From Pelagimonas phthalicica (GTDB lineage: Bacteria > Pseudomonadota > Alphaproteobacteria > Rhodobacterales > Rhodobacteraceae), in the NCBI RefSeq assembly GCF_004364805.1, contig NZ_SOAP01000003.1:186001-250000 (forward strand): 64,000 nt of DNA, written 5' to 3'. Under the pieces are notes generated by a model that was not told the origin of the DNA, ran no database searches, and worked only from the letters and a program-made list of their open reading frames with translations. The position numbers and the translations under genes are program-made. This document shows, one piece after another, positions 1 through 8,223 of the stretch (within the stretch, counting starts at the first letter, position 1; each line of letters begins with the position of its first letter).

Positions 1-246
1 CGCCGCGACCGAGATCCGTATACCGGTGAAATTGCCCGGACCGATGCCGACGCCAATCGCGGAGAGATCCTGCCAACTCGCGCCGCCTTCCTCCAACACC
101 TCTTCGAGAAGGGGTATCAGCCGTTCGGCCTGGCCACGGGCCATCTCTTCGAAACGGGATGTGATCAATTCACCGCCGCGCATCAGCGCAGCCGTGCAAT
201 GTGGGGCAGAGGTGTCAAAGGCCAGAACAAGAGGGGCGTCAGTCAT
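1..246 (-). CDS. tsaB: TsaB, tRNA t6A37 threonylcarbamoyladenosine biosynthesis subunit (5' part)
   Basis: The reading frame runs leftward from ATG at 246 and leaves the window, so only the first 82 or so residues are seen. They begin MTDAPLVLAFDTS and include the ASKHA-type GIGPGNFTGIRI segment of the TsaB/YeaZ family. TsaB is the non-catalytic partner of TsaD in making N6-threonylcarbamoyladenosine at position 37 of ANN-decoding tRNAs, in the cytoplasm. The gene lies downstream of nfu on the same strand, but a good terminator (304-335) separates them, so it probably has its own promoter. The C-terminal half cannot be checked. Confidence 0.9.
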   Translation of the reverse strand, partial: MTDAPLVLAFDTSAPHCTAALMRGGELITSRFEEMARGQAERLIPLLEEVLEEGGASWQDLSAIGVGIGPGNFTGIRISVAA

Positions 247-303
247 GACCTGTCTCTGCCGGTCTCAGCCACGGAAAACAAGGGGCGCAAACGCGGGCTG
301 CAA

Positions 304-335
304 AGAAAAAGGCCACCGCAATGGGGGGCCTTTAC
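304..335 (-). terminator. Rho-independent terminator after the nfu gene
   Basis: Read on the minus strand, a 7-bp stem (AAAGGCC at 333-327 with GGCCTTT at 314-308) closes a GC-containing loop and is followed directly by a T-rich run. It starts about 30 bases after the stop codon of the NifU-family gene and precedes tsaB, so it likely ends the nfu transcript. Confidence 0.75.
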
Positions 336-364
336 TTTTGCAGTGGTGCGATTGGTAAGTGCTG

Positions 365-928
365 TTACACGGCGACCGGACGCACTTCGGTCACTTCGGG
401 AATGTAGTGACGCAGCAGGTTTTCGATGCCCATTTTCAGCGTCAGGGTCGAGCTGGGGCAACCGGCGCAGGCCCCTTGCATGTGCAGGTAAACCACGCCG
501 CGATCAAACCCGTGAAAGGTGATGTCGCCGCCATCCTGCGCCACAGCCGGGCGCACTCGGCTGTCGAGCAATTCCTTGATTTGACCAACAATTTCGCCAT
601 CCTCACCGTCATGATCCGCATGACCACCGGCTTGTGTGGCACCATCCGCCATCACCGGCTGACCGGATTGGAAATGCTCCATGATCGCGCCAAGGATCGA
701 CGGTTTCAGGTGATCCCAATCAATGTCGTCGCCCTTGGTGACGGTGACAAAATCATTGCCAAAGAACACGCCCGCAACGCCATCAACCGCAAACAAGCGC
801 TGCGCAAGAGGCGAGGCCGCGGCGGCGTCGGCGGTTGGAAAATCGGCGGTGCCCATTTCCAGCACGGTCAGGCCGGGCAGGAATTTCAGCGTGGCTGGGT
901 TCGGAGTTGATTCTGTCTGAATGAACAT
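365..928 (-). CDS. NifU family (Nfu-type) Fe-S cluster carrier
   Basis: This 187-residue protein has the two-part Nfu architecture. An N-terminal Nfu_N domain (about 1-90, starting MFIQTESTPNP) is followed by a linker rich in Gly, His and Asp. A C-terminal NifU domain (about 110-187) carries the cluster-binding pair C154-A-G-C157. Proteins of this type accept a 4Fe-4S cluster and hand it to client enzymes in the cytosol (or mitochondrial matrix in eukaryotes). The start at 928 fits the conserved family N-terminus. The gene appears monocistronic: a terminator-like hairpin follows at 304-335. Confidence 0.9.
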   Translation of the reverse strand: MFIQTESTPNPATLKFLPGLTVLEMGTADFPTADAAAASPLAQRLFAVDGVAGVFFGNDFVTVTKGDDIDWDHLKPSILGAIMEHFQSGQPVMADGATQAGGHADHDGEDGEIVGQIKELLDSRVRPAVAQDGGDITFHGFDRGVVYLHMQGACAGCPSSTLTLKMGIENLLRHYIPEVTEVRPVAV

Positions 929-1031
929 TTGGGATGCGCCTTTTCTGGTCTCGGTGAAAATATGCGCTTCGTAAGGGCGAAGGTCAAGGTTTAGAATTGT
1001 TCTAATCTTATTGCTGAGTGATTTTATCGTC

Positions 1032-1535
1032 TTACCGGGCCGATTGATTCGCTTTCAGCCGCTGCCTTAGGTATTTTGCGGCAGATCGGTAATGCGAAGG
1101 GGCGGCGGCCTCAGCCCAACGGCCGGTTGTCCATTTGTTGTTACCACCTTTCATCGGCCCGCCATAAAGGGCAGAGTCATCCAAATCGTCGATCAGCCCC
1201 AACCAACATAAATGCCACGCCCATAACATCGCGCAGGCCTCGGGCCAGCTGATATCCTGTTGGGCCGCGCGCAGATCGGCATTGTAGCGTTTCAGCTCGT
1301 TCCATTTGTAACCGGGGGCGGGGATTTCGACAGCAAGACCCGCTTGACCGGCGTGATACCAGCCCAGAAACAGCGCGATCCAATGGGCGCGATGGGCAAT
1401 GATATCTTTGGGTGTGATCCCGTCGCTATCCGGAGTGAGGGCAAGGTCGTCAGGTATTTGATCCAACAGCTTTTGCAGCTTGGCAAATTCCTTGTCGGCA
1501 ACGGCGCGAAGCTCGGCTTTGCAGGTGGCAGGCAT
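1032..1535 (-). CDS. ClbS/DfsB family four-helix bundle protein
   Basis: The 167-residue product begins MPATCKAEL. The start at 1535 is chosen because an AAAGGAGG ribosome-binding site lies at 1548-1541; an in-frame extension upstream to 1652 reads through the end of the neighbouring gene and looks non-coding. The sequence has the ClbS/DfsB pattern (an early DGITPKDIIAHRAHW helix, then a Trp-rich middle AWHLCWLG and a C-terminal Lys/Arg helix). The family is related to DinB-like bundles; ClbS itself protects against the genotoxin colibactin, but most members have no known role. It lies third in a leftward run after UspA and DUF2267. Confidence 0.75.
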   Translation of the reverse strand: MPATCKAELRAVADKEFAKLQKLLDQIPDDLALTPDSDGITPKDIIAHRAHWIALFLGWYHAGQAGLAVEIPAPGYKWNELKRYNADLRAAQQDISWPEACAMLWAWHLCWLGLIDDLDDSALYGGPMKGGNNKWTTGRWAEAAAPSHYRSAAKYLRQRLKANQSAR

Positions 1536-1593
1536 AGGGGCCTCCTTTCCGGCAAAGGTTAACGAATAGCGGCGGCGAGGTCTTTGATCCAGC

Positions 1594-2049
1594 TCACCGA
1601 AATCGGGGGCCAAGCTCGGCAGGATCGACATTTTCGAGATGCCAAAAGGCAACCGCCTCTGGCGCGATCTTGTCTAAGGCACGGGTCAATTCGGCGGGCT
1701 GAATAGCGCGGTGCAGGGCAAAGGACACAGCAAAAAGCGCGTTCTCAGGCGCGAGATTGTGATGCTTTCGCAAATCGCGCGTTTCTCGCAGATAGGTCTC
1801 CGGGTCTGCCCAAGGCTGGGGTTCTGCGATCTGCCAATCCTGCACAAAAAGGGCGCGCAGTGTTGTCGGAAGGATCTGCGCAAAGTCCAGTGCTTGTTGC
1901 GTGGTCAAGCGGCTGCGAAAGGCGCGAAAAACGCCTTCGGCCACGGTATAGGTCACGTTGTCTGAGGTGGTTCCCAGCTGGTCTTTGGCGTCGTCGAGAA
2001 AACCGCGCCATTCCTTGCCAGCATGGCGATAGCTCCAGGGCATCGGCAT
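1594..2049 (-). CDS. DUF2267 family protein
   Basis: This 151-residue protein begins MPMPWSYRHAGKEW and contains the helical DUF2267 pattern (RAFRSRLTTQQALDFAQ, then LPTTLRALFVQDW). Function is unknown; family members are often next to stress genes. The start at 2049 is only one base past the UspA stop codon (2053-2051), which suggests translational coupling, and a second Met two codons later is also possible. An open frame continues upstream to 2199 inside uspA but has no family similarity. Together with UspA and ClbS it forms a plausible small stress operon. Confidence 0.8.
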   Translation of the reverse strand: MPMPWSYRHAGKEWRGFLDDAKDQLGTTSDNVTYTVAEGVFRAFRSRLTTQQALDFAQILPTTLRALFVQDWQIAEPQPWADPETYLRETRDLRKHHNLAPENALFAVSFALHRAIQPAELTRALDKIAPEAVAFWHLENVDPAELGPRFR

Positions 2050-2050
2050 G

Positions 2051-2506
2051 TCAGGTGATCGCTTCGAGCCGTTCTTTGGACATGTCACCGGGGACGATGG
2101 TGACTGGAATGGGCAAAGCACCAAAATTGCGGGTGATATGGCTGATGATCGGCCCGGGGCCTTTGCGATCGGTGGCGGCCCCCAGAACCAGAACACCAAC
2201 TTCGGGATCAGAATTCACATGGGCAATGATTTCCGGCACAGCATCGCCTTCGCGGATCACCAGCTCGGGGTCGACCCCTTGTTTGTCGCGCATCCACTTG
2301 GCGAAAACCTCGAAATGGGCGTGAATGCGTTCGCGCGCCTCTTCGCGCATCACTGCGCCAACCCCGATCCAGTGATTGAACTCATCCGGGGGAATCACCG
2401 ACAGGATCGCCACGCCTCCGCCTGTATTGGCGGCGCGCATCGCGGCAAAGCGCATTGCGTTGAGGCATTCGCGGCTGTCATCCAGAACAACGAGAAACTT
2501 GCGCAT
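2051..2506 (-). CDS. Universal stress protein, UspA family
   Basis: The 151-residue protein starts MRKFLVVLDDSRECLNAMRFA, the typical first beta strand and helix of Usp proteins. It ends with a GALPIPVTIVPGDMS strand, and the segment VLVLGAATDRKGPGP carries the Gly/Ser phosphate-loop region that in ATP-binding Usps is G-x2-G-x9-G. Usp proteins are cytoplasmic and act in survival under starvation or other stress. It is the first gene of a leftward group with DUF2267 (one base gap) and ClbS. A MITE lies directly upstream (2592-2898) and may sit within its promoter region. Confidence 0.88.
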   Translation of the reverse strand: MRKFLVVLDDSRECLNAMRFAAMRAANTGGGVAILSVIPPDEFNHWIGVGAVMREEARERIHAHFEVFAKWMRDKQGVDPELVIREGDAVPEIIAHVNSDPEVGVLVLGAATDRKGPGPIISHITRNFGALPIPVTIVPGDMSKERLEAIT

Positions 2507-2591
2507 CTAAAACTCCCTATCCGAATGGATCATGCCTTTGGTTCACGTCACTGGCAAGCGTTCAAAACGCGATGGGTTGTTTGGTCCCTAG

Positions 2592-2898
2592 GGTCAGGAC
2601 CCATTAATTCACAATGCTCAGCATGGAAAAATACGTGTTATCAGAGGTTTGATTTTCGCAGACAAGGCTGGTTGCCTTGGCAAGAAAGTCGAGCCGCTGA
2701 GAGCATGTATTTCTCCATGCCCGTCCTCCCGAAGGGAGGCCAACTGGTATTGGCGCGCCTCTGGCGCGACGGGTTCACCGGATTTTGCCCCAGCCTGCGT
2801 TATATACCCTTGAAATAGAACCACTATTCCTGCGGGCATATGCCTGGTCTGGAACAAAATCTGGCGAACTGAGCGTTGTGAATTAATGGGTCCTGACC
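2592..2898. mobile_element. 307-bp MITE-like element with 31-bp terminal inverted repeats
   Basis: Positions 2591-2621 and 2869-2899 are inverted copies of each other with a single mismatch; they begin GGGTCAGGACCC when read inward. Each end abuts CTAG (2588-2591 and 2899-2902), consistent with the YTAR-type target duplication known for IS5-group elements. The interior has no transposase-like frame, so this is a non-autonomous derivative (inference). It occupies nearly the whole 392-base gap between uspA and ilvE, and the ilvE stop codon (TAG, 2901-2899) lies exactly at its right edge. Confidence 0.8.
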
Positions 2899-3759
2899 CT
2901 AGGCAGAGGCCGCCCAATCCCAATACATTTCGCGCACGCGGCGGGTGACGGGGCCAACCTGATATGAGCGGTCTTCGATCCCGGTCACCGGGGTGACTTT
3001 GTTCATATTGCCCGACAAAAACACCTCATCCGCATCTTTGAAATCGTCAAAGCTCAGCACGGATTCATGAACTGTGACACCATCGGCCAACAAGTTGGTG
3101 ATGTGGCGCGCGCGGGTGATCCCGGCGAGGAAAGTGCCGTTGGCCACGGGGGTAAAGACCTCTCCATCTTTGACCATGAACACATTGGCGGTCGCGCTTT
3201 CGGCGACATTGCCAAGCGCATCGGCCACCAGCGCATTGCCAAAGCCGCGTGCGCGAACCTCGGCCAACATGCGGGCATTGTTGGGATAGAGGCAGCCCGC
3301 CTTGGCGTTCACAACGGAGCTTTCCAGCACGGGGCGGCGAAAACGGGTATAGCCCAGCGTGGTGCTGGCGCTTTCTGGGGCCATTGGCACCTCTTCGAGG
3401 CTGATGGCAAATCCGGTTTCGTCAGGGGTCGGGACAATCGCCGTCGCATCGCCATGGATCGCCCAATACATCGGGCGGATGTAAACGGCAGCGCCGGGCG
3501 CAAAACCTTTCAGCCCTTCAAGGGCAATCTCGACCATCTCATCGGTGGAGACGGTCGGTTTGATTATCAGCGCCTCGGCTGAACGATTGGTGCGGGCGCA
3601 ATGGGCGTCCAGATCCGGTGTCATTCCGTTGACCATCCGCGCGCCATCAAAGACTGAACTGCCCAGCCACATGCCATGATCAGCGGCGCGCATGACCATG
3701 GCGTCACCGTCCTGCCAGCTGCCGTTGAAATAGGTGCGGATTGTCTTGCCGATCGCCAT
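2899..3759 (-). CDS. ilvE: Branched-chain amino acid aminotransferase (class IV)
   Basis: The 286-residue protein is a fold-type IV PLP aminotransferase that interconverts Leu/Ile/Val and their 2-oxo acids in the cytoplasm. The Schiff-base lysine is K153 in VVNAKAGCLYPN, and the LEEVPM and SGNMNKVTPVT segments are typical of the family. The start at 3759 (MAIGKTIRTYFNG) follows GAGAGGAG; an upstream in-frame extension lacks similarity. The stop codon TAG falls at the CTAG edge of the MITE at 2592-2898. The protein seems near full length, so the insertion either hit the last codons or replaced the native stop. Confidence 0.9.
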   Translation of the reverse strand: MAIGKTIRTYFNGSWQDGDAMVMRAADHGMWLGSSVFDGARMVNGMTPDLDAHCARTNRSAEALIIKPTVSTDEMVEIALEGLKGFAPGAAVYIRPMYWAIHGDATAIVPTPDETGFAISLEEVPMAPESASTTLGYTRFRRPVLESSVVNAKAGCLYPNNARMLAEVRARGFGNALVADALGNVAESATANVFMVKDGEVFTPVANGTFLAGITRARHITNLLADGVTVHESVLSFDDFKDADEVFLSGNMNKVTPVTGIEDRSYQVGPVTRRVREMYWDWAASA

Positions 3760-3953
3760 GCCAGCTCCTCTCGTTTTTGGGCAAGCTAGGCCTGTCTTTT
3801 GGCAAGGTCCAGAGCGGCGCGACGCGCTTGCGATGTTTTTGATCATCATCGGAAACCAAGCGCGGCGCAAATCACTGCGAAGGTGTCGGGAATGGCTTAC
3901 ACTTTTGGGTGGGGAAATGGTCTAGATAGGGGCCAAGACCGGAGGGAACGCGC

Positions 3954-6728
3954 ATGTCCGACAAAATTCGATTCCAGCTTGATGGCCAGACAGTCGAAGC
4001 AGAAAAGGGAATGACCATTTGGGAAGTGGCCAATGGCCGCGGCCTGAAGATCCCGCATCTGTGCCACAAGCCTGCGCCCGGCTATCGCCCGGATGGCAAT
4101 TGTCGCGCCTGTATGGTCGAGATCGAGGGCGAGCGCACGCTGGCGGCCTCTTGTATCCGTGAACCCAGCGAGGGCATGGTGGTCACCACCAACAATGCCC
4201 GCGCTGAAAACGCGCGCAAGATGGTGATGGAGCTGTTGCTGGCAGATCAGCCAGAGCGCGAGGCGGCTCATGACAAATCCAGCCATCTCTGGGACATGGC
4301 CGAAGAGAACGGTGTCGAAGAGAGCCGTTTCCCGACGATTGAACCCGAACGCATTCCGCTGCTGGATGACAGCCATGTTGCGATGCGGGTCAATCTGGAT
4401 GCTTGCATTCAATGTGGGTTATGCGTGCGCGCCTGCCGCGAAGTGCAGGTCAATGACGTGATCGGCATGGCCGGGCGTGGCCACGATTCCTATCCGACGT
4501 TTGACATGGCCGACCCGATGGGGGCCTCGACCTGTGTGGCTTGTGGCGAATGTGTGCAGGCTTGCCCGACCGGGGCCTTGATGCCTGCCACCGTTTTGGA
4601 CGCGCAAGAGGTGGGGGATAGCAAGGATTTCGACTCTGAGACCGAAAGCGTCTGCCCATTCTGCGGCGTGGGCTGCAAGGTCTCGCTCAAGGTAAAGGAT
4701 GGCAAGGTCAAATATGTCGAGGGCATCAATGGCCCGGCAAATGAAGGGCGGCTTTGCGTCAAGGGCCGCTTTGGCTTTGACTACATCCACCACCCGCATC
4801 GCCTGACCAAGCCGCTGATCCGCCGCGACGATGCGCCGGCCAAGGGGTTGAATGTCGATCCCGGCAATCTTGACACGCATTTCCGCGAAGCATCTTGGGA
4901 TGAGGCGCTGGAGGTTGCCGCTAAGGGCCTGACCGGGTTGCGCGACACCCATGGTGGGCGGTCGGTTGCGGGGTTTGGCAGCGCCAAATGCACCAATGAA
5001 GAAGCCTATCTGTTCCAGAAATTCATCCGTCAGGGCTTTAAGCATAACAATGTCGATCACTGCACGCGGCTGTGCCATGCCTCGTCCGTTTCGGCGCTGA
5101 TCGAAAACGTTGGTTCGGGCGCGGTGACCGCGACCTTTAACGAGATCGAGAATGCCGATGTGGCGATCATCATCGGGGCCAACCCGATTGAAAACCACCC
5201 CGTTGCGGCGACCTATTTCAAGCAGTTCACCAAGCGCGGTGGCAAGCTGATCGTGATGGATCCGCGCGGGGTTGGCATGCGCCGCTTTGCCGATGAAATG
5301 CTGCAATTCCGCCCCGGCGCGGATGTGTCGATGCTGAATGCGATCATGAATGTGATCGTCGAAGAGGGCCTATATGATCAGGCCTATATCGACAAATACA
5401 CCGAGAATTGGGAAGCCGAGAAACAGCATCTGGCGCAGTTCACCCCTGAGGCCATGTCGGAAATCTGCGGGATTGAGCCAGAGCAGCTGCGCCGCGTGGC
5501 GCGTACCTTTGCGGGGGCCAAGGCCGGTTTGATTTTCTGGGGCATGGGCGTGTCGCAGCACATTCATGGCACGGATAACTCCCGCTGCCTGATCTCGCTT
5601 GCGCTGATGACCGGCAATGTCGGCAAGCCAGGTGCAGGTCTGCACCCGCTGCGGGGGCAGAACAATGTGCAGGGCGCGTCCGACGCCGGGCTGATCCCGA
5701 TGTTCCTGCCCGATTATCAAAGCGTGACCGATGACGGCGTGCGTCAGGCCTTTACCGAGGTTTGGGACAGCGATGATTTCAGCAATGAAAAAGGCCTGAC
5801 CGTCACCGAGATCGTGGACGAGGTTTATGCGGGCAATATCAAGGGCATGTATATTCAGGGTGAAAACCCGGCCATGTCCGACCCGGATGTGGAACACGCC
5901 CGCGATGCCTTTGCCAAGCTTGAGGTCATGGTGGTGCAGGATATCTTTTTGACCGAAACCGCGAATTATGCGGATGTGATCCTGCCTGCCAGCGCGCTTT
6001 ATGAAAAGAACGGCACCGTGTCGAACACCAACCGTCAGGTGCAGCGGGTGCGCCCCGCCGTGCCGCCGCCCGCTGAGGCGCGCGAGGATTGGGCCGTGAC
6101 TGTGGAACTGGCGCAGCGTTGCGGGCTGAACTGGAACTATAGTGATGTCAGCGAGGTTTTTGCCGAGATGAAGCTGAACATGAAATCGCTGGACAACATT
6201 ACCTGGGAGCGGCTCAAGACCGAGACCATCACCTATCCGTCGCTGCATGAGACCGATCCGGGCCAGCCGATTGTGTTTGGCGACGGCTTCCCACGCGCGG
6301 AGGGGCGGGCGAAGTTTACGCCAGCCTCGGTGATTGCGCCGGATGAGGCTCCGGATGCGGACTTCCCGATGATCATGACCACAGGGCGGCAGTTGGAGCA
6401 TTGGCATACCGGGTCGATGACGCGGCGCTCGCGGGTGTTGGATGCGGTGGAGCCGGAGGCGAACTGTTCGCTGCACCCAAGCACTTTGCGTGGCCTTGGG
6501 GTGGAGCCGGGCGATATGATCCGCCTGACCACGCGGCGTGGCTCGATCGAGATCATGGCGCGGGCAGATCGCGCCATTGCGCCGGATATGGTCTTTGTAC
6601 CCTTTGCCTATGTGGAGGCGGCGGCCAACGTGCTGACCAACCCGGCGATTGACCCCTATGGCAAAATCCCGGAATTCAAATTCTCGGCTGTTCGCGTGGA
6701 AGCTATCGAGAAAATCGCCGCTGAATAA
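3954..6728 (+). CDS. fdhF: Molybdenum formate dehydrogenase, alpha subunit (orphan)
   Basis: This 924-residue oxidoreductase should catalyse formate oxidation to CO2. Domains in order: an N-terminal 2Fe-2S domain (C37, C50, C53, C67); two 4Fe-4S motifs (C151/C154/C157/C161 and C194/C197/C200/C204); a cluster motif starting C234-x2-C237-x3-C241; then the molybdopterin domains. C374-H375 match the Mo-ligand Cys/SeCys-His pair of formate dehydrogenases, so this is the cysteine form. The C-terminal dinucleotide-binding domain starts near GRQLEHWHTGSMT. It resembles FdsA of soluble NAD-linked enzymes, but no beta, gamma or FdhD gene lies next to it. Imperfect hairpins follow at about 6733-6788. 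Confidence 0.93.
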   Translation: MSDKIRFQLDGQTVEAEKGMTIWEVANGRGLKIPHLCHKPAPGYRPDGNCRACMVEIEGERTLAASCIREPSEGMVVTTNNARAENARKMVMELLLADQPEREAAHDKSSHLWDMAEENGVEESRFPTIEPERIPLLDDSHVAMRVNLDACIQCGLCVRACREVQVNDVIGMAGRGHDSYPTFDMADPMGASTCVACGECVQACPTGALMPATVLDAQEVGDSKDFDSETESVCPFCGVGCKVSLKVKDGKVKYVEGINGPANEGRLCVKGRFGFDYIHHPHRLTKPLIRRDDAPAKGLNVDPGNLDTHFREASWDEALEVAAKGLTGLRDTHGGRSVAGFGSAKCTNEEAYLFQKFIRQGFKHNNVDHCTRLCHASSVSALIENVGSGAVTATFNEIENADVAIIIGANPIENHPVAATYFKQFTKRGGKLIVMDPRGVGMRRFADEMLQFRPGADVSMLNAIMNVIVEEGLYDQAYIDKYTENWEAEKQHLAQFTPEAMSEICGIEPEQLRRVARTFAGAKAGLIFWGMGVSQHIHGTDNSRCLISLALMTGNVGKPGAGLHPLRGQNNVQGASDAGLIPMFLPDYQSVTDDGVRQAFTEVWDSDDFSNEKGLTVTEIVDEVYAGNIKGMYIQGENPAMSDPDVEHARDAFAKLEVMVVQDIFLTETANYADVILPASALYEKNGTVSNTNRQVQRVRPAVPPPAEAREDWAVTVELAQRCGLNWNYSDVSEVFAEMKLNMKSLDNITWERLKTETITYPSLHETDPGQPIVFGDGFPRAEGRAKFTPASVIAPDEAPDADFPMIMTTGRQLEHWHTGSMTRRSRVLDAVEPEANCSLHPSTLRGLGVEPGDMIRLTTRRGSIEIMARADRAIAPDMVFVPFAYVEAAANVLTNPAIDPYGKIPEFKFSAVRVEAIEKIAAE

Positions 6729-6859
6729 GCATTTGCGGGAGGGGGTGACGCGCGTGCCTTTGGCACGACGCCCCACCCGCCATCCCGCAGATGTCGCGAT
6801 TCCAGTCTCGTTGCGTTATACTGGTTCTGTTTTCAGGAGCAGAATGCGCGGAGGGGATT

Positions 6860-7048
6860 ATGGATCCGGTTTCTTTGGGCTTTTACGCCAGTGTTTGTGG
6901 CCTGCTCGGTTTGGCTGGCCCAAAACTGGGTGGCGCGCCAATCCGGTTGGGCGTCGGGGCACTGGTTGGCATTGTCGCGGTCACCATCCTGCCGCATATC
7001 AAGACGTTTCTGGGCGTGGCCGAGGCCTATTCGACGGTATCGCCGTGA
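6860..7048 (+). CDS. Small hydrophobic membrane protein
   Basis: The 62-residue product starts MDPVSLGFYASVCG, with GAGGGG just upstream (6851-6856). It is mostly hydrophobic, with one or two membrane spans (about 7-23 and 30-46). I recognise no family. It follows fdhF by about 130 bases on the same strand, and its last 22 bases overlap the 3' end of the convergent flavoprotein gene. A frame extending back to 6791 exists but lacks a good ribosome-binding site. Whether it works with the dehydrogenase is unknown. Confidence 0.55.
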   Translation: MDPVSLGFYASVCGLLGLAGPKLGGAPIRLGVGALVGIVAVTILPHIKTFLGVAEAYSTVSP

Positions 7049-8223
7049 TCGTCTAGGTATTGGCTGGCATGGAGCCCGGCCCATCGCCCCATGGCGAGGC
7101 AAGCCGTCAAGAGATACCCGCCCGTTGGCGCGTCCCAATCGACCATTTCGCCTGCGCAGAACAGGCCGGGTCGGTCTTTGAGCATCAATTCCGGCGTTAG
7201 GGACGCCCAGGGTACGCCGCCAGTCGTCGAAATCGCCTCGTCCACAGGGCGCAGCCCTTGATGCGGGATCGGTAGGTTTTTCAGCAGATCTGCCAGCTCG
7301 GATGGCGCGGACGGGAGCGGGCGGGCGACCTCGGAAATCAGGGTCCAGGTGGCCGTGGGGATTTTCAGGGTCTTGCGCAGAAAGTTTGACAGGCTTTGTT
7401 TGCCGCGCGGTTTTTCCAGACGCTTTTGTAGGTCGGCGGCGGAGAGATGGGGAAACAGATCGATATGCAAAGGCGATCCCGAGCGCAGCGCGGGAGAGAG
7501 CGGATAGATCCCGCCGCCTTCGAGCCCTTTGGAAGAGATCACAGCCTCGCCCCGGTTTTCCATATCGCCGCAGCGAAACAGGGCGTTTTTGATCGGGCTG
7601 CCGAAATGCTTGGCTATGTAGGGCGACCAGTCGACGAGCAGCCCAGCATTGGACGGGGCAAACGTAACAGTTTCCAGCCCGTTTTGTACAAATTGCCTGA
7701 TCCAGGCACCGTCAGAGCCCAGCCGCGCCCAGCTTGCCCCGCCGAGGGCGAGGATGGTCACATCGGGCGTCAGAACCTGGCTCCCATCCGGCGTGTCGAA
7801 GTGAAAATCCGCCCCCTGCCAGTCGGTCCAGCGCCAGCGCAGGTTGATCTCCAGCCCCTTGTTTGAAAGTCGGGTGATCCAGGCGCGCAAGAGCGGCGAG
7901 GCCTTCATCACCTTGGGAAAAAGACGCCCGGTCGAGCCGGTAAACATCTCTTGCCCCAAGGCTTCGGCCCAGGCGCGCGCGTCCTCCGGTCCGAACGCTT
8001 GCAGCATGGGGCGCAGCGGCTCGGCATCCGCGCGATAGGCCGCGAGGAATTGTTCAAACGGGTCCATCTTGGACAGGTTCAGCCCGGATTTTCCCGCCAT
8101 AAGGAATTTACGCGCCAAGGTCGGTTTGGCCTCGGCCAGCACCACCTGATGCCCGCCATCCAGCAACATTTCGGCCGCCATCAACCCCGCCGGACCGCCG
8201 CCAATGATCAGCGCCTGTGTCAT
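7027..8223 (-). CDS. NAD(P)/FAD-dependent oxidoreductase, HI0933-like / TIGR03862 flavoprotein
   Basis: The 398-residue protein opens with an FAD-binding Rossmann motif (GGGPAGLMAAEMLL, residues 8-21) and has the KSGLNLSKMDPFEQF segment typical of the HI0933/BaiN-like flavoprotein group. Near the C-terminus, GLFCAGEMVDWDAPTGGYLL is the second FAD-contact motif. Members are cytoplasmic flavoproteins mostly without an assigned substrate. Its start overlaps the stop of the upstream MscS gene by four bases (8220-8223), indicating translational coupling. Its 3' end overlaps the convergent small membrane gene by 22 bases. Confidence 0.85.
   Translation of the reverse strand: MTQALIIGGGPAGLMAAEMLLDGGHQVVLAEAKPTLARKFLMAGKSGLNLSKMDPFEQFLAAYRADAEPLRPMLQAFGPEDARAWAEALGQEMFTGSTGRLFPKVMKASPLLRAWITRLSNKGLEINLRWRWTDWQGADFHFDTPDGSQVLTPDVTILALGGASWARLGSDGAWIRQFVQNGLETVTFAPSNAGLLVDWSPYIAKHFGSPIKNALFRCGDMENRGEAVISSKGLEGGGIYPLSPALRSGSPLHIDLFPHLSAADLQKRLEKPRGKQSLSNFLRKTLKIPTATWTLISEVARPLPSAPSELADLLKNLPIPHQGLRPVDEAISTTGGVPWASLTPELMLKDRPGLFCAGEMVDWDAPTGGYLLTACLAMGRWAGLHASQYLDDHGDTVE

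Noticed and set aside
2618-2923. Possible transposase frame within the MITE
   Set aside because: The 101-residue frame has no DDE motif or transposase-like sequence and runs past the element's right end into ilvE.
5370-6776. 468-codon antisense frame over the formate dehydrogenase gene
   Set aside because: It has no recognisable domain and mirrors the third-position GC bias of fdhF on the other strand.
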